Shown here in pieces: positions 42,158 through 51,213 of a stretch of DNA of 53,186 nucleotides. Origin of the DNA: Methanobrevibacter sp. (GTDB lineage: Archaea; Methanobacteriota; Methanobacteria; Methanobacteriales; Methanobacteriaceae). The stretch is taken from assembly GCA_017652345.1 (NCBI GenBank), contig JAGCBE010000491.1, positions 1 through 53,186 of the forward strand. Direction: 5' to 3'. A model generated the notes under the pieces. The model was not told the DNA's origin and ran no database searches. It saw only the letters and a program-made list of their open reading frames with translations. Position 1 is the stretch's first letter; the number at the start of each line of letters is the position of its first letter. Position numbers and translations under genes: made by a program.

Positions 42158-42586
42158 TTAATATTCATTCAACTTACGCCAAAGTTTCAATGCTGTAGAA
42201 TCATTTGTACGATGATAGTATTCTGAAATATAGTCTTCCATCAACTTATAATTTCGTTCAATGAATTTCAACTGAAGTTCATTGCTACTAATTTCAGCCT
42301 TATACTTATTATTAAGATGTTCAATTACTACTGAACAAGAAAGACCATTTGTGTCAAGACCACTAAATCTACGATTCATCATAATTTCATCAGTGAGTTC
42401 CTTGAAACAATAATCATTTACAATTTCCTGACCTTCAAGTCGGGACGCAAGTTCATAGTTCTTTGCGATTGCTTCAACAAGGTCAGCACCATTGTCCTTC
42501 AGCTTATAGCCAAATGTTAGACCACCAATGAAGGCACACAGAATGATGGCAATGATAAGGACGATTGTAATTTTATCTTTATTCAT
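42158..42586 (-). CDS. membrane-anchored protein, 142 aa
   Basis: Residues 6-27 are a transmembrane segment (ITIVLIIAIILCAFIGGLTF). The rest is a helical soluble domain with three cysteines, probably periplasmic given the short basic start. It is transcribed from the promoter at 42629-42657. Role unknown. Confidence 0.65.
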   Translation of the reverse strand: MNKDKITIVLIIAIILCAFIGGLTFGYKLKDNGADLVEAIAKNYELASRLEGQEIVNDYCFKELTDEIMMNRRFSGLDTNGLSCSVVIEHLNNKYKAEISSNELQLKFIERNYKLMEDYISEYYHRTNDSTALKLWRKLNEY

Positions 42587-42628
42587 GTTGTTATCTCCTT
42601 TGTTTTAGTTGTTATTGTTTCTAAGTTC

Positions 42629-42657
42629 AATATAGAAAATAATTTGTTAATTGTCAA
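42629..42657 (-). promoter_or_regulatory. sigma70-type promoter
   Basis: TTGACA (42657-42652), 17 nt, TATATT (42634-42629). The leader ACTTAGAAACAATAACAAC matches that of the unit at 46650. AAGGAG precedes the ATG. Confidence 0.68.
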
Positions 42658-42695
42658 CTGTTTTTATTGTATATCTTGTTAAATAATGTTCACAA

Positions 42696-43211
42696 TTAGA
42701 AATCAGAATCAATTTCATATTTCTTTTTAAACACATCCATCATTTTATTGATATAAGCACACAAATCCAAACAGATATGTAACTTAGTTTTTTTAACTTT
42801 TTCACCCCAACCAGGAAATACCAAATCATAGAATACATTTGGGTCTTTATGTTTAGTCCATTCAAGATAATTGAAATCTACATTTTTAATATAAAATTCT
42901 TCAGTAGCATTATCTCTAGACCAAAGGTTCAGCAAATGCTTTCTAATGTAAACCAAATAGAAAGTATCAGAATTATCATCATATTCAAACCCAAAAGCAA
43001 ATCTATCATTTCTGGTATTTGGATTGTAGTCTTTAGAAAGAAAAAAGGTTCTATAATCACCAAGAGTATCTGGTGATTCATAGCAACAATCATTTTTAGA
43101 CCAACCATATCTTAGAAGGCTGGTATACTTATGGAATCCAGTCTCATTCCAAGCAAGTTTCCAATATTTAGAAACTTCTTTAATCATTCTTTTCTTAAAC
43201 TGTTTATTCAT
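42696..43211 (-). CDS. small protein with C-terminal DF tail, 171 aa
   Basis: Aromatic-rich, with many Trp and Tyr. The C-terminal helix (INKMMDVFKKKYEIDSDF) ends on the Phe. No gene start follows directly, so the tail here is not a ribosome-site by-product. Function is unknown. Confidence 0.65.
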   Translation of the reverse strand: MNKQFKKRMIKEVSKYWKLAWNETGFHKYTSLLRYGWSKNDCCYESPDTLGDYRTFFLSKDYNPNTRNDRFAFGFEYDDNSDTFYLVYIRKHLLNLWSRDNATEEFYIKNVDFNYLEWTKHKDPNVFYDLVFPGWGEKVKKTKLHICLDLCAYINKMMDVFKKKYEIDSDF

Positions 43212-43797
43212 TGAAGTCCTTCTGTATTAAATTTTTTTGATATTCAATTTTATTCTTTTTCAGCCACAATATAGGGTCTTCATCACTATTAACCAATTCA
43301 TCAATTATAGCAATATCCTTCAATTGAGTCAGATGAACAAGTTCAAGCTTATCGTCATGAAAGATTTCATAAGTTAGACTTTTATCCCACTGGTAATATT
43401 CAGATGCCGCAGATCTAACTATTGAAACATATGTTAAAGACATGTCAAAAAACTTTGTTGTAATACCTACCCAAGAAAATTTTTTTCTGTCTTTCAAATA
43501 TTGGTTAAGAAATTCGTCTTTAAAAACTTCATTCATGTGTAAGTACACATTATCATTAATAATAATAGAATTATTAAATTTTTCTCTACTATATTCAATG
43601 CAACCCATGTATAATAATGCAGCTTCATCACTTTCTGCATCAAGTGATTTGATATAATTGAAAAAATCTACAACTTCTTTTTTCTGTAAATCTACAGCAG
43701 GATTCTTAATAAGATTACTCATCTTATATCCAAGACGCATGAAATTGATTAATTTACAAAAAACTTCGGCTTTATTTTTAATTTCAATTCTGTACAT
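43204..43797 (-). CDS. small protein with C-terminal DF tail, 197 aa
   Basis: Mostly helical with a C-terminal IEYQKNLIQKDFNE. The ATG overlaps the end of the small membrane gene upstream. No family is recognised. Confidence 0.65.
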   Translation of the reverse strand: MYRIEIKNKAEVFCKLINFMRLGYKMSNLIKNPAVDLQKKEVVDFFNYIKSLDAESDEAALLYMGCIEYSREKFNNSIIINDNVYLHMNEVFKDEFLNQYLKDRKKFSWVGITTKFFDMSLTYVSIVRSAASEYYQWDKSLTYEIFHDDKLELVHLTQLKDIAIIDELVNSDEDPILWLKKNKIEYQKNLIQKDFNE

Positions 43798-44026
43798 TGT
43801 TGATTTCCTTCATAGGTAAATAGATTGTATCGTGAATAATAACAGTGTCTGGCTTAACATTTTCTTTAATCAACCTTTCAATGTTACTATTTTGTGTACG
43901 AAGTAAATCAATACCAGACCAAGTCACCCGTTCACCTTGGTGATTGATGAATGTGAAAAATGCTCCAAAAAGCATCATTGCCAAAATTATAATTGACACA
44001 GGAGGAATCAAATCATTCTTGTTCAT
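43784..44026 (-). CDS. small membrane-anchored protein, 80 aa; unshifted in-frame CGG
   Basis: One transmembrane segment (VSIIILAMMLFGAFFTFI) is followed by a polar domain. Codon 33 is CGG (43930-43928, GERVTW), and a +1 shift would stop at once (GGG-TGA). It begins a run of three neighbouring genes with unshifted CGG. It resembles i-spanin or Rz-like topology only in outline. Confidence 0.55.
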   Translation of the reverse strand: MNKNDLIPPVSIIILAMMLFGAFFTFINHQGERVTWSGIDLLRTQNSNIERLIKENVKPDTVIIHDTIYLPMKEINNVQN

Positions 44027-44037
44027 AGTTTTATCCT

Positions 44038-44433
44038 TTAATGGAAATATGTTTTGTCACCAGTTGTTAAATCTGTTACCAAATAAGTTGCCCAATCATA
44101 AGTAGTCTCACGAAGACTAGCGAGTGAACCCTTGGCTCGTTCTTTATAATGTTTTTGATACCATCTAAAGTATCGTTTCATTGCATGTTCAGCATTTTCA
44201 GCAAGTGGTTTATATTTGAAAGTGTAATTTTCTTCCCAGCTAAAGAAACCGAACATACGAGATGTTTGTGCAATTGAATACCGGTGCCATTTGCGAGATT
44301 TTCTAAACAAGCTCTTAAACGAAATGTAATGATGGTCAAAATAGATACAGCCAATAAAAATAGGTATCAATAAGGCAAACAATGCCATACAACCAATACC
44401 AAACCAACCAATAATAATTGCTAAAGTTTCCAT
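44038..44433 (-). CDS. membrane protein, 131 aa; unshifted in-frame CGG
   Basis: An N-terminal membrane region (LAIIIGWFGIGCMALFALLI) is followed by a basic, aromatic cytoplasmic part. Codon 51 is CGG (44283-44281, KWHRYS), and the frame continues normally. No family is recognised. Confidence 0.6.
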   Translation of the reverse strand: METLAIIIGWFGIGCMALFALLIPIFIGCIYFDHHYISFKSLFRKSRKWHRYSIAQTSRMFGFFSWEENYTFKYKPLAENAEHAMKRYFRWYQKHYKERAKGSLASLRETTYDWATYLVTDLTTGDKTYFH

Positions 44434-44445
44434 TGTTTAACCTCC

Positions 44446-45063
44446 TTACAAATTGTTGATAATGTACCAATGTTCATAGAAGTTCACATCAAAGTAATCA
44501 ACCATAGAATTGGAGTGGTCATAATTGAAGGAACTAACGATTTTACCGAGAGCATTCCAACGGTCATAGAACTGTTCGGTGAAACAAGGATTGTTCTTCT
44601 GTTCAAGTTGCCAATAATGCATAATGGAGGAACCATTACCATTTATAGTCGCATTGTACCAATTGAGTCCCCAATGGTGAAGCAATTCCTTCTTCCGTTC
44701 CGGCAATTCATTCCAGAATTTGTCAGCAAGATAATTACAATTGGGGTGGTCAATGCTCGGGTCACTAAACCAAGTACGAATACCAACATTTAAGAAATCA
44801 GTGCGTTCAACCTGATTGGCAATTTCGCTATATTCACGAACATCACCAGGAAGCAATTTCACCTTGATAGAAATGGAAGAACCACCGGAATAAGAATGTC
44901 GGGAGAAAGTAACACCCTTAATCTTGCATGCTTTAGAAATTTCACGAATCTTCTTAATTGCATCACCACTGTAGCAATTAGAATTGGAACCTTCATAACC
45001 AATGCTACCCATATAGGCTTCAACAGTCTTAGTGTAGCAAGTAGAAAGAATTTCGTTGTTCAT
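44446..45063 (-). CDS. LPD29-like domain protein, 205 aa; unshifted in-frame CGG
   Basis: Residues 33-70 (IREISKACKIKGVTFSRHS then YSGGSSISIKV) resemble the LPD29 domain found in large polyvalent proteins of phages and plasmids. The C-terminus (DYFDVNFYEHWYI) fits the same family. Codon 123 is CGG (44697-44695, PERKKE), read without a shift. It has its own composite promoter. The biochemical role of the domain is unknown. Confidence 0.55.
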   Translation of the reverse strand: MNNEILSTCYTKTVEAYMGSIGYEGSNSNCYSGDAIKKIREISKACKIKGVTFSRHSYSGGSSISIKVKLLPGDVREYSEIANQVERTDFLNVGIRTWFSDPSIDHPNCNYLADKFWNELPERKKELLHHWGLNWYNATINGNGSSIMHYWQLEQKNNPCFTEQFYDRWNALGKIVSSFNYDHSNSMVDYFDVNFYEHWYIINNL

Positions 45064-45102
45064 GTGTTACCTCGTAGTTGAATTTTTCGTTGTTACATAG
45101 TA

Positions 45103-45146
45103 AATATATAAAAATAAGTTTATCCTGTCAATAGATAAACTTATTA
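45103..45146 (-). promoter_or_regulatory. composite terminator hairpin and promoter
   Basis: A perfect 12-bp stem, AATAAGTTTATC (45113-45124) with GATAAACTTATT, carries TTGACA (45131-45126) in its loop region. TATATT (45108-45103) follows after 17 nt. It ends the gene at 45160 and starts the gene at 45063. Confidence 0.7.
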
Positions 45147-45159
45147 TTTTTGTAAATTA

Positions 45160-46650
45160 TTATTTACAATTTTCTTCAGCTTGAAGTCTAACACAATATT
45201 CCATTTCACCAATCAGCTTTCTTTTCGCAAACCAAAGAGGGTCATAAATTTTGTTGATTTCTTCAAGTTTTGCCCTTACTTCCTTGAGTTCATTCTTAGC
45301 ATCATTGTACATTTTATAATATGCTTCTTTTGTAGAAAGATATTTCTTTGTCTTGACTTCATCAAATCGGATTTTCATAACCTTTTGATAATCAGTGAAC
45401 ATTACCTGTTCAGCTCTTTCGCCAAACATATTATTGGTTTTTACCCAAATTACCTTGAACAATTGTTCATTCCAAAAACATCTCTCTTCCATTTCATCTT
45501 CAAAATCAAGTTGGCGAATGATAGTAGTTTCTTTGTCAAGAGCATCTGCCCACAAAAATGCATTTAATTTTTCTTCTTTTTCAATAAGGGCATCACGTTC
45601 CGGGTCAAGTTCCTTCATCTTCTTGGTCAAATCAACATACTTTTCAATCTGTTGTTTTTCATTTTCTCGCTTCATCACCTTTTCATCATTGGTCATTACC
45701 TTGTAATACATAGAATCCTTACGGTCACTGAAAGAATCATCGTGACTATTGAACTGAATATATTCAAGTACACCCTTAAAATTAAGGTGGTGTTCATCTA
45801 CCAAAGTAGAAATAGCATTGTTCACACAAAGGAACTTACCAAGTAATTCTCTTTCATTTTCGGAATATTCATTCTTCAAAAAATCACTAAATTCATTCCA
45901 AAGTTGCTTAGTTCTTTCAGTAGGCTTAATTTCACCATTTACAACATCTTTGTAAGGCCAGAAAATACAGCAACCAAATTCTTTAGGATTGTTACTATAT
46001 GAAATAAAATCACGAACAAAAATATTTCTGTTCCTCAAATATTCTTCACTACGAGGGAATGTGGTTGGGTAAATAAGTTCATAGATTTCAACACCCATAC
46101 GCAAGTAATCAGGTTTAGAATAGTCCAAGCTAATATCATATTTGTAAGGGCGACCAATAAGACTTTCAACAGTAATTTGGTGCTTACGCATTAATTCACG
46201 AAAATCATTTTCACCCGAATGTCCTGCAGCATTCGTAATAAACGAATCCAATCTTTTTGTATCTCTACCTTCAAAGTCAATCCTATTCAAGATTCCACTC
46301 TTAATTTTGTTTACTTCATAAGTGTCGGGATTAGCCTTCTTTTCGTCTTCAAATTCATAATGGCATTGTTCAATATAGTGGTCATGAGTTACAACAACAG
46401 CAGCACCACAGCAAGGACAAATTGCTTTATGCATTTGCTTATCTGTATCATCTACTTCAACCGATGTAGGAATTTTACCAAATCGCTGGAAACATTCATC
46501 AATTTCATCACGCGGACTAACACTCACCGTTTTCTTTTCAAAGTAGTGACTGCATTTATCATAATCTTCCTTAAATTCACAACCACAAGAACACTTGAAA
46601 AGGATTGCTCTCTTGGTAGTTTTAGTTCCCATACGAATGATTTGTGCCAT
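45160..46650 (-). CDS. large zinc-ribbon and coiled-coil protein, 496 aa
   Basis: The N-terminus has two Cys pairs (CSCGCEF and CPCCGAAVV, about 70 residues apart). The second half is highly charged with long helices (RENEKQQIEKYVDLTKKM, LKEVRAKLEEINKIYD). It has its own promoter and is the longest intact gene of the accessory region. No family is recognised. Confidence 0.65.
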   Translation of the reverse strand: MAQIIRMGTKTTKRAILFKCSCGCEFKEDYDKCSHYFEKKTVSVSPRDEIDECFQRFGKIPTSVEVDDTDKQMHKAICPCCGAAVVVTHDHYIEQCHYEFEDEKKANPDTYEVNKIKSGILNRIDFEGRDTKRLDSFITNAAGHSGENDFRELMRKHQITVESLIGRPYKYDISLDYSKPDYLRMGVEIYELIYPTTFPRSEEYLRNRNIFVRDFISYSNNPKEFGCCIFWPYKDVVNGEIKPTERTKQLWNEFSDFLKNEYSENERELLGKFLCVNNAISTLVDEHHLNFKGVLEYIQFNSHDDSFSDRKDSMYYKVMTNDEKVMKRENEKQQIEKYVDLTKKMKELDPERDALIEKEEKLNAFLWADALDKETTIIRQLDFEDEMEERCFWNEQLFKVIWVKTNNMFGERAEQVMFTDYQKVMKIRFDEVKTKKYLSTKEAYYKMYNDAKNELKEVRAKLEEINKIYDPLWFAKRKLIGEMEYCVRLQAEENCK

Positions 46651-46685
46651 ATTGTTACCTCATTAGTTTGTTGTTTCTAAGTTTA

Positions 46686-46719
46686 AATATAGAAAATGCT
46701 ATTGACAGTGTCAATAGCA
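46686..46719 (-). promoter_or_regulatory. composite hairpin and promoter
   Basis: TGCTATTGA (46697-46705) pairs with TCAATAGCA (46711-46719). TTGACA (46714-46709) lies in the 3' arm, 17 nt before TATATT (46691-46686). The leftward strand continues TTTTC after the hairpin, so the element can end the gene at 46747 and start the gene at 46650. Confidence 0.68.
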
Positions 46720-46746
46720 TAAACTTATTTTTATGTAAAATTTTGT

Positions 46747-47247
46747 TTACCAACCTTCATTCAATCGGTCAAAGAAATCGTTTGAATCATTAAGTTCTTT
46801 TGGTGGAGTATCATGTGGTTTAAACAAGTTTTCAATTTGTTTCTTTTTAAAAGCAATTTCGTCTTGTTTTACTTTTAATTCAAATTCCTGTTTAGCCTTT
46901 TGATAACCTGCACGATATTTTTCAATATGTTTGCAAATCAATTCTTCATCAGATGTTCTAATGCTTTCATCTTCATCAGAATATCTACTATATTTTGTTT
47001 GATAACCATTAACAAGTTGGAAATAGTCATTTGCTACTGACCCATTAACATCAAACATTAGCATAACGCTTTGTATAGAAGTTTCGTCTTTTACTATGTT
47101 ATCATCAAATAACCTATAAGATTTATATTTGATAAGATATTCTCCATTGGAATTATATCTAATTTCGTCTGTAACATGGCATTTTACAGTCAAGTTATAT
47201 TTCTTTGCTATCTTTAGCATAATTTTGAACATTTGTTGTTTATTCAT
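46747..47247 (-). CDS. hypothetical protein, 166 aa
   Basis: A beta-rich N-terminal part is followed by a long charged helix (KAKQEFELKVKQDEIAFKKK). The end DSNDFFDRLNEGW closely resembles the gp32 end DSDDFFAKLAGN, hinting at a shared partner. No family is recognised. Confidence 0.6.
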   Translation of the reverse strand: MNKQQMFKIMLKIAKKYNLTVKCHVTDEIRYNSNGEYLIKYKSYRLFDDNIVKDETSIQSVMLMFDVNGSVANDYFQLVNGYQTKYSRYSDEDESIRTSDEELICKHIEKYRAGYQKAKQEFELKVKQDEIAFKKKQIENLFKPHDTPPKELNDSNDFFDRLNEGW

Positions 47248-48032
47248 ATTAGCCCTATCTTTTTTGCTGTATTAATCATTGTTAAATCTATTACTTCATA
47301 ACCACCAAACCATTTATTCTTGGTAATGTCACTATCGTATATTTGGGAGCTATTAGCAGCACTGCCACGCTCTAGTTTGTGTTTCCAATCATCCAATGAT
47401 TTGATATGGTAATGATATAAACGCAAGGGAGCATTGTAACTGACCAAGCCATATGTGGTTTTGCTACAATCACTACCAACTACATCAGAATATCTCATTC
47501 CATTGATAAAAGGTACATGACCTCTTTCATTCTGTTCTTCTTTGGTGAAATCGTATTCATTTCGTTCATTGTAGAGTAAAATGCATTTACCTTGGTTGGA
47601 TAAATCATTTCTTCTGTATATGGAATGTTCTATTAAGTTTGTACTTCTTTGTTCAGATAATTCTTTCGTACTCATTAGAATCTGTGGCAACAATACACAA
47701 TCCAGCATTCTGAACTGTTTCATTAAAATAGCATCTAAAGATTCTTTCTGGTCAAACCAAAGAAACTCATCATCGTCAATCAAAATTACAATGTCTTCGT
47801 TTTTCAACCCTAACTTGTTTTCGTTTAGAATATCATTGTACAATTGCCATTGATTAGGCCATCCATTGATATACTGATAACAGTCTGGTGGATTAATCAA
47901 TCTATCAATTCTCAAGTCACTATCATTGTGAAAGACATGAATTTTATCAATACCAATAAGTTTATGCCATTTATACCAAATCTTAAAATCAAGTTCATTA
48001 TATGGTTTCGTCAAGCATACCAAATGAATCAT
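47244..48032 (-). CDS. glycosyltransferase (GT2/GT92-like)
   Basis: The 262-residue enzyme opens with MIHLVCLTKPYNEL, then EWYKWHKLIGIDKIHVFHND-like steps typical of GT92-type enzymes. The metal-binding IDDDEFLW is near residue 88, and there is a late FINGMRYSDVVGSDC region. It is cytoplasmic with no membrane segment. It could modify a phage structural protein or host surface. It is unrelated in detail to the enzyme at 6220-7131. Confidence 0.7.
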   Translation of the reverse strand: MIHLVCLTKPYNELDFKIWYKWHKLIGIDKIHVFHNDSDLRIDRLINPPDCYQYINGWPNQWQLYNDILNENKLGLKNEDIVILIDDDEFLWFDQKESLDAILMKQFRMLDCVLLPQILMSTKELSEQRSTNLIEHSIYRRNDLSNQGKCILLYNERNEYDFTKEEQNERGHVPFINGMRYSDVVGSDCSKTTYGLVSYNAPLRLYHYHIKSLDDWKHKLERGSAANSSQIYDSDITKNKWFGGYEVIDLTMINTAKKIGLI

Positions 48033-48439
48033 ACAAAATCCTTACTAATTTCTTTAACCTTCAATTTGTTCATTTCTTCTTTCCATTTTCTTTTCAATTC
48101 TATCAATGCATTTTTTACTGCATCTGTATCGGACAATTTATATCTTGTATAATTTTTAGTCATATCACCTGATTCACCTCGTTCAAGTTTAACACTTTCA
48201 TAATAATAGATTTTCTTTCTTACCCAAGGATTGGGTATATAATCCTTATCACTTGTTTTACCTATTTTCAATCTTGGTGTGATATAAACATATCTGTGTT
48301 CTGGTGGACAATATATTAGAGTAGGTCCACCAAATTTTTCCTTACCTAAGTCAGCATATAATGCATCTTTCACACAATCACCGACAACACCGCAAAACCC
48401 AAGTTCATGGCAAAATTGTTCAAGTTCCTTAATAGTCAT
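48029..48439 (-). CDS. small protein with C-terminal DF tail, 136 aa
   Basis: The N-terminal helix (TIKELEQFCHELGFCGVV) is followed by a beta-rich body, then a basic helix ending VKEISKDFV. Four DF-tail genes overlap head to tail from here to 49462. Confidence 0.65.
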   Translation of the reverse strand: MTIKELEQFCHELGFCGVVGDCVKDALYADLGKEKFGGPTLIYCPPEHRYVYITPRLKIGKTSDKDYIPNPWVRKKIYYYESVKLERGESGDMTKNYTRYKLSDTDAVKNALIELKRKWKEEMNKLKVKEISKDFV

Positions 48440-48696
48440 TATTCCTCCTTAAAGTCTTCATTAATTTTTTCTTTAGTTCTTTGTATCATAAATTCTTTAA
48501 ATCGTTTAATAGTACAGTTAAGTTCTTCTTCAAGTTCCTGTGGAGTATCTATATCACAATTACCCATTATGGTGCATATTATTTTACCATTTATGATTTC
48601 AGTATCACCAAAAATCAAATTGTGGTAATTGAAAAATCCATTATCATACTTTACACCAAGTCTTTTACATACATCTTTAATTTCAGTTTCTGTCAT
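48439..48696 (-). CDS. small protein with C-terminal DF tail, 85 aa
   Basis: One of the shortest members. The N-terminal helix (TETEIKDVCKRLGVKYDN) resembles its neighbour's. The C-terminus is KEKINEDFKEE. It overlaps both neighbours. Confidence 0.65.
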   Translation of the reverse strand: MTETEIKDVCKRLGVKYDNGFFNYHNLIFGDTEIINGKIICTIMGNCDIDTPQELEEELNCTIKRFKEFMIQRTKEKINEDFKEE

Positions 48697-49070
48697 TCAA
48701 AATCCTTGTTTATACTTTTAAGTTTATTTTGTAATGTAATTGACTTAATAGCAATTAGAACCTCTGCGTAATTGTTCTTAATCTCGTCAAGTATTCGTTC
48801 AGGAATTACATTGTCATTAAATTCCTTAAAATGCCAATCCAGGTTTCTATCCATATAGCCGATTTCGTGGAAATTCGTATGAGTGAAACGAACACTAACA
48901 AATTCCCAAAGGCGCTTACAATCTTCCGGACGTCCTGGAAACTTCCCCAGTTCAATGTTCAAAGGGAACAAGTTAACATAGACAAACACATCTTTTTTTG
49001 TGTTCCTAATGCCCAAACACATCAGGTCAGCAAATTCTCCCATTTTGTCATAAAAGTCTTGATAATTCAT
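48693..49070 (-). CDS. small protein with C-terminal DF tail, 125 aa
   Basis: Starts MNYQDFYDKMGEFADL, with an alpha/beta body and helix ending KLKSINKDFE. The DNA of the tail (AACAAGGATTTTGA) doubles as ribosome site for the next gene. Confidence 0.65.
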   Translation of the reverse strand: MNYQDFYDKMGEFADLMCLGIRNTKKDVFVYVNLFPLNIELGKFPGRPEDCKRLWEFVSVRFTHTNFHEIGYMDRNLDWHFKEFNDNVIPERILDEIKNNYAEVLIAIKSITLQNKLKSINKDFE

Positions 49071-49462
49071 TCAAAATCCTTGTTAAGTTCTTTTAGTCTG
49101 TCATTTATTGATTTCAATTTATATTTTATTTTAAAATCATGAATAGTTTTATACAACTGGTCATATTGATTTAAAGAAAATGATTGAGCCATTTCTTTAT
49201 CATACCTATCTTTAGTAACTATTCTAACCATAGCTCCATCTCTATAAATCCACATAAACATTGGAACATAATACACATGTCTAATTATTGAATCTCCTCT
49301 ATCCAATGTAGCTTGTAAATGAGCTTTATTGGGTGTATATATTACCATTGGCTCTAATTCACCATTATATCCATCTCTATGACCTTTTTTAAAATACACC
49401 AAATCCAGTTCATCAGCCAATCGTCTAAGGATTGCATATACTTTTTGAGTCTTTGTAAGCAT
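49067..49462 (-). CDS. small protein with C-terminal DF tail, 131 aa
   Basis: The N-terminal helix (TKTQKVYAILRRLADELDL) is basic, the body is beta-rich, and the end is RLKELNKDFE. The stop overlaps the next gene's start by 4 nt. Confidence 0.65.
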   Translation of the reverse strand: MLTKTQKVYAILRRLADELDLVYFKKGHRDGYNGELEPMVIYTPNKAHLQATLDRGDSIIRHVYYVPMFMWIYRDGAMVRIVTKDRYDKEMAQSFSLNQYDQLYKTIHDFKIKYKLKSINDRLKELNKDFE

Positions 49463-50088
49463 TAAATAAATTCCAAGCAGTTAAATCGCATATCTTGTTT
49501 CGTAGGGTCTTGTTTGTTATATGATAATATAGTATTTAAATTCAATTTTGGCAAAAATCCATTTCTATAATTATTGTAGAGTGCCATACCGGCAGGACTA
49601 TAATCAAACTGAATTTTACATTCTAAGTTATTTCCTTTGATTTTGGATTTAACTACATGGGCGCAGACATCATCAATACTCAAATGCTCTGTTCTATCTT
49701 TAGAACCAGCATAGATATAAGTACAATCTTCATCTTTATCCAATATTTTCTTGATTGCTTGGAGTTGTTGTTTATTCATATCACCCCATACACAATTCAA
49801 GTTCAATACTATTGGATTATTCTTAAATTCGTTACACCAAGCTTGTCTTTGTCTTTCTAGTTCTTCTTCTTGTCTTTGTTGTTCTAGTTCAGCTTCCTTT
49901 TGAAGTTCTTCTTGTGACTTATAAGGTGTTTGGAATCCAAGTTGTCGCATTAATTTACCAGATAAAGAATTGTCTTGATATTGTGGAGTCATATCTATAT
50001 GAGTATTTGCTGGTTTTTCATCAAATTCAAATACAGACGGACTCACATTGTATTCCATCATATCACTATATAATTGTTCAACATTCAT
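49462..50088 (-). CDS. hypothetical protein, 208 aa
   Basis: The start MNVEQLYSDM at 50088 is preferred over an upstream codon inside the preceding gene. A glutamine/glutamate-rich coiled coil (about residues 68-95, LEQQRQEEELERQRQ) precedes a mixed domain. No family is recognised. Confidence 0.6.
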   Translation of the reverse strand: MNVEQLYSDMMEYNVSPSVFEFDEKPANTHIDMTPQYQDNSLSGKLMRQLGFQTPYKSQEELQKEAELEQQRQEEELERQRQAWCNEFKNNPIVLNLNCVWGDMNKQQLQAIKKILDKDEDCTYIYAGSKDRTEHLSIDDVCAHVVKSKIKGNNLECKIQFDYSPAGMALYNNYRNGFLPKLNLNTILSYNKQDPTKQDMRFNCLEFI

Positions 50089-50092
50089 AGTT

Positions 50093-50416
50093 TTATTTAT
50101 GAAAATCTTCGTTGATGGATTCTTTTCTTTGGTCAATAATAAATTGTTTTGCTTGTTTTATTTTAGCTTCTATTAATTTTGCACCTTGTTTTGTATTAAC
50201 TGCATATGAACCATCAAAATTACCTACATACATATCAAACCCAGCTTCCGGACTCCAACTACCAAATGTAATAAGACTTTGTGCAGGCCATTTGCCTTTT
50301 TGTTTAAATTGTCTCCAACCACATATAGGATATTTACAATAATATGCAGTTTCAAATACATGGTCAATCTCAAGACCATATTTGCGAACAAGTTCTAAAT
50401 ACTGTGGCAAGTTCAT
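50093..50416 (-). CDS. small protein with C-terminal DF tail, 107 aa
   Basis: A Trp-rich middle (ICGWRQFKQKGKW, FGSWSPEAGF) is followed by a helix ending KESINEDFHK. The ATG overlaps the end of the phosphoesterase gene. Confidence 0.65.
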   Translation of the reverse strand: MNLPQYLELVRKYGLEIDHVFETAYYCKYPICGWRQFKQKGKWPAQSLITFGSWSPEAGFDMYVGNFDGSYAVNTKQGAKLIEAKIKQAKQFIIDQRKESINEDFHK

Positions 50417-51213
50417 ATTTTACCTTCAACTTCAATTAAGAAATCTTCTTTATTAAAATTACCAAATTCATTAATCAAATCACCAGGATATCCTACACAA
50501 TTATTCAAATACAATATTCCATTCTTTTCAAACTTATTCTTATTGTGAGTGTGTCCATAATGATAAATTGTACCTGGTTTCAAATCTAGTTTTGAATCGT
50601 CAAAAACAAACAATCCAGTTGATTTGTCTTTCATATATGAATCTGGGATAGGACATGACAATGGATGAAAATGAGTAACAAAAATGTCTGGTTTTTGTTC
50701 ACAGACTTTAAGCATTTTATCCATTTCATTATCCATTATAACCCATGGTGAAGTACAGTCAATTCTCCACCACTTACAATCAAACCAATTCTGCCAAATA
50801 TTGAAAAATTCATCATCAGATGTTTCGTGGTTCTTGAAAGTCCAACTCCAATCACAACTTCCACAAGTTCCACCAAATGTAATACCATAAACTTTATCAA
50901 CTGTTCCATCAAGTTGATTGGCACAGTGTTTCTTAAATGCCAATTTCTTATTAATGGTTTTTGGTAAGAAGAACTTATATTTGTCTTTCTTGAATATACC
51001 TAAATCGTGGTTGCCCATTACATAAACAACCTTCAAGTATCGGCTCTTTAGATACTTCATCAATTCAATAGAATGTTCATAATCGTTTCCAATATCACCA
51101 GCTATACAGCAAATATCAGCAGGCAAAAAGAATTCGTCAAAAAACTTTTCTAATGAATATTTTTGTTTTCTCCAAAAGTCCCAATGTAAATCATTTATAA
51201 AATATATTTTCAT
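50413..51213 (-). CDS. metallophosphoesterase
   Basis: The 266-residue protein shows the calcineurin-like motifs in order: FINDLHWDFW, CIAGDIGNDY, VMGNHDLG, FVTHFHPLS and YHYGHTHNKN. Such enzymes use two metals to hydrolyse phosphoesters in proteins, nucleotides or nucleic acids. The closest phage types act on nucleic acids or cyclic nucleotides. It is embedded in a run of DF-tail genes with ATGA overlaps, so it is co-expressed with them. Confidence 0.85.
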   Translation of the reverse strand: MKIYFINDLHWDFWRKQKYSLEKFFDEFFLPADICCIAGDIGNDYEHSIELMKYLKSRYLKVVYVMGNHDLGIFKKDKYKFFLPKTINKKLAFKKHCANQLDGTVDKVYGITFGGTCGSCDWSWTFKNHETSDDEFFNIWQNWFDCKWWRIDCTSPWVIMDNEMDKMLKVCEQKPDIFVTHFHPLSCPIPDSYMKDKSTGLFVFDDSKLDLKPGTIYHYGHTHNKNKFEKNGILYLNNCVGYPGDLINEFGNFNKEDFLIEVEGKI

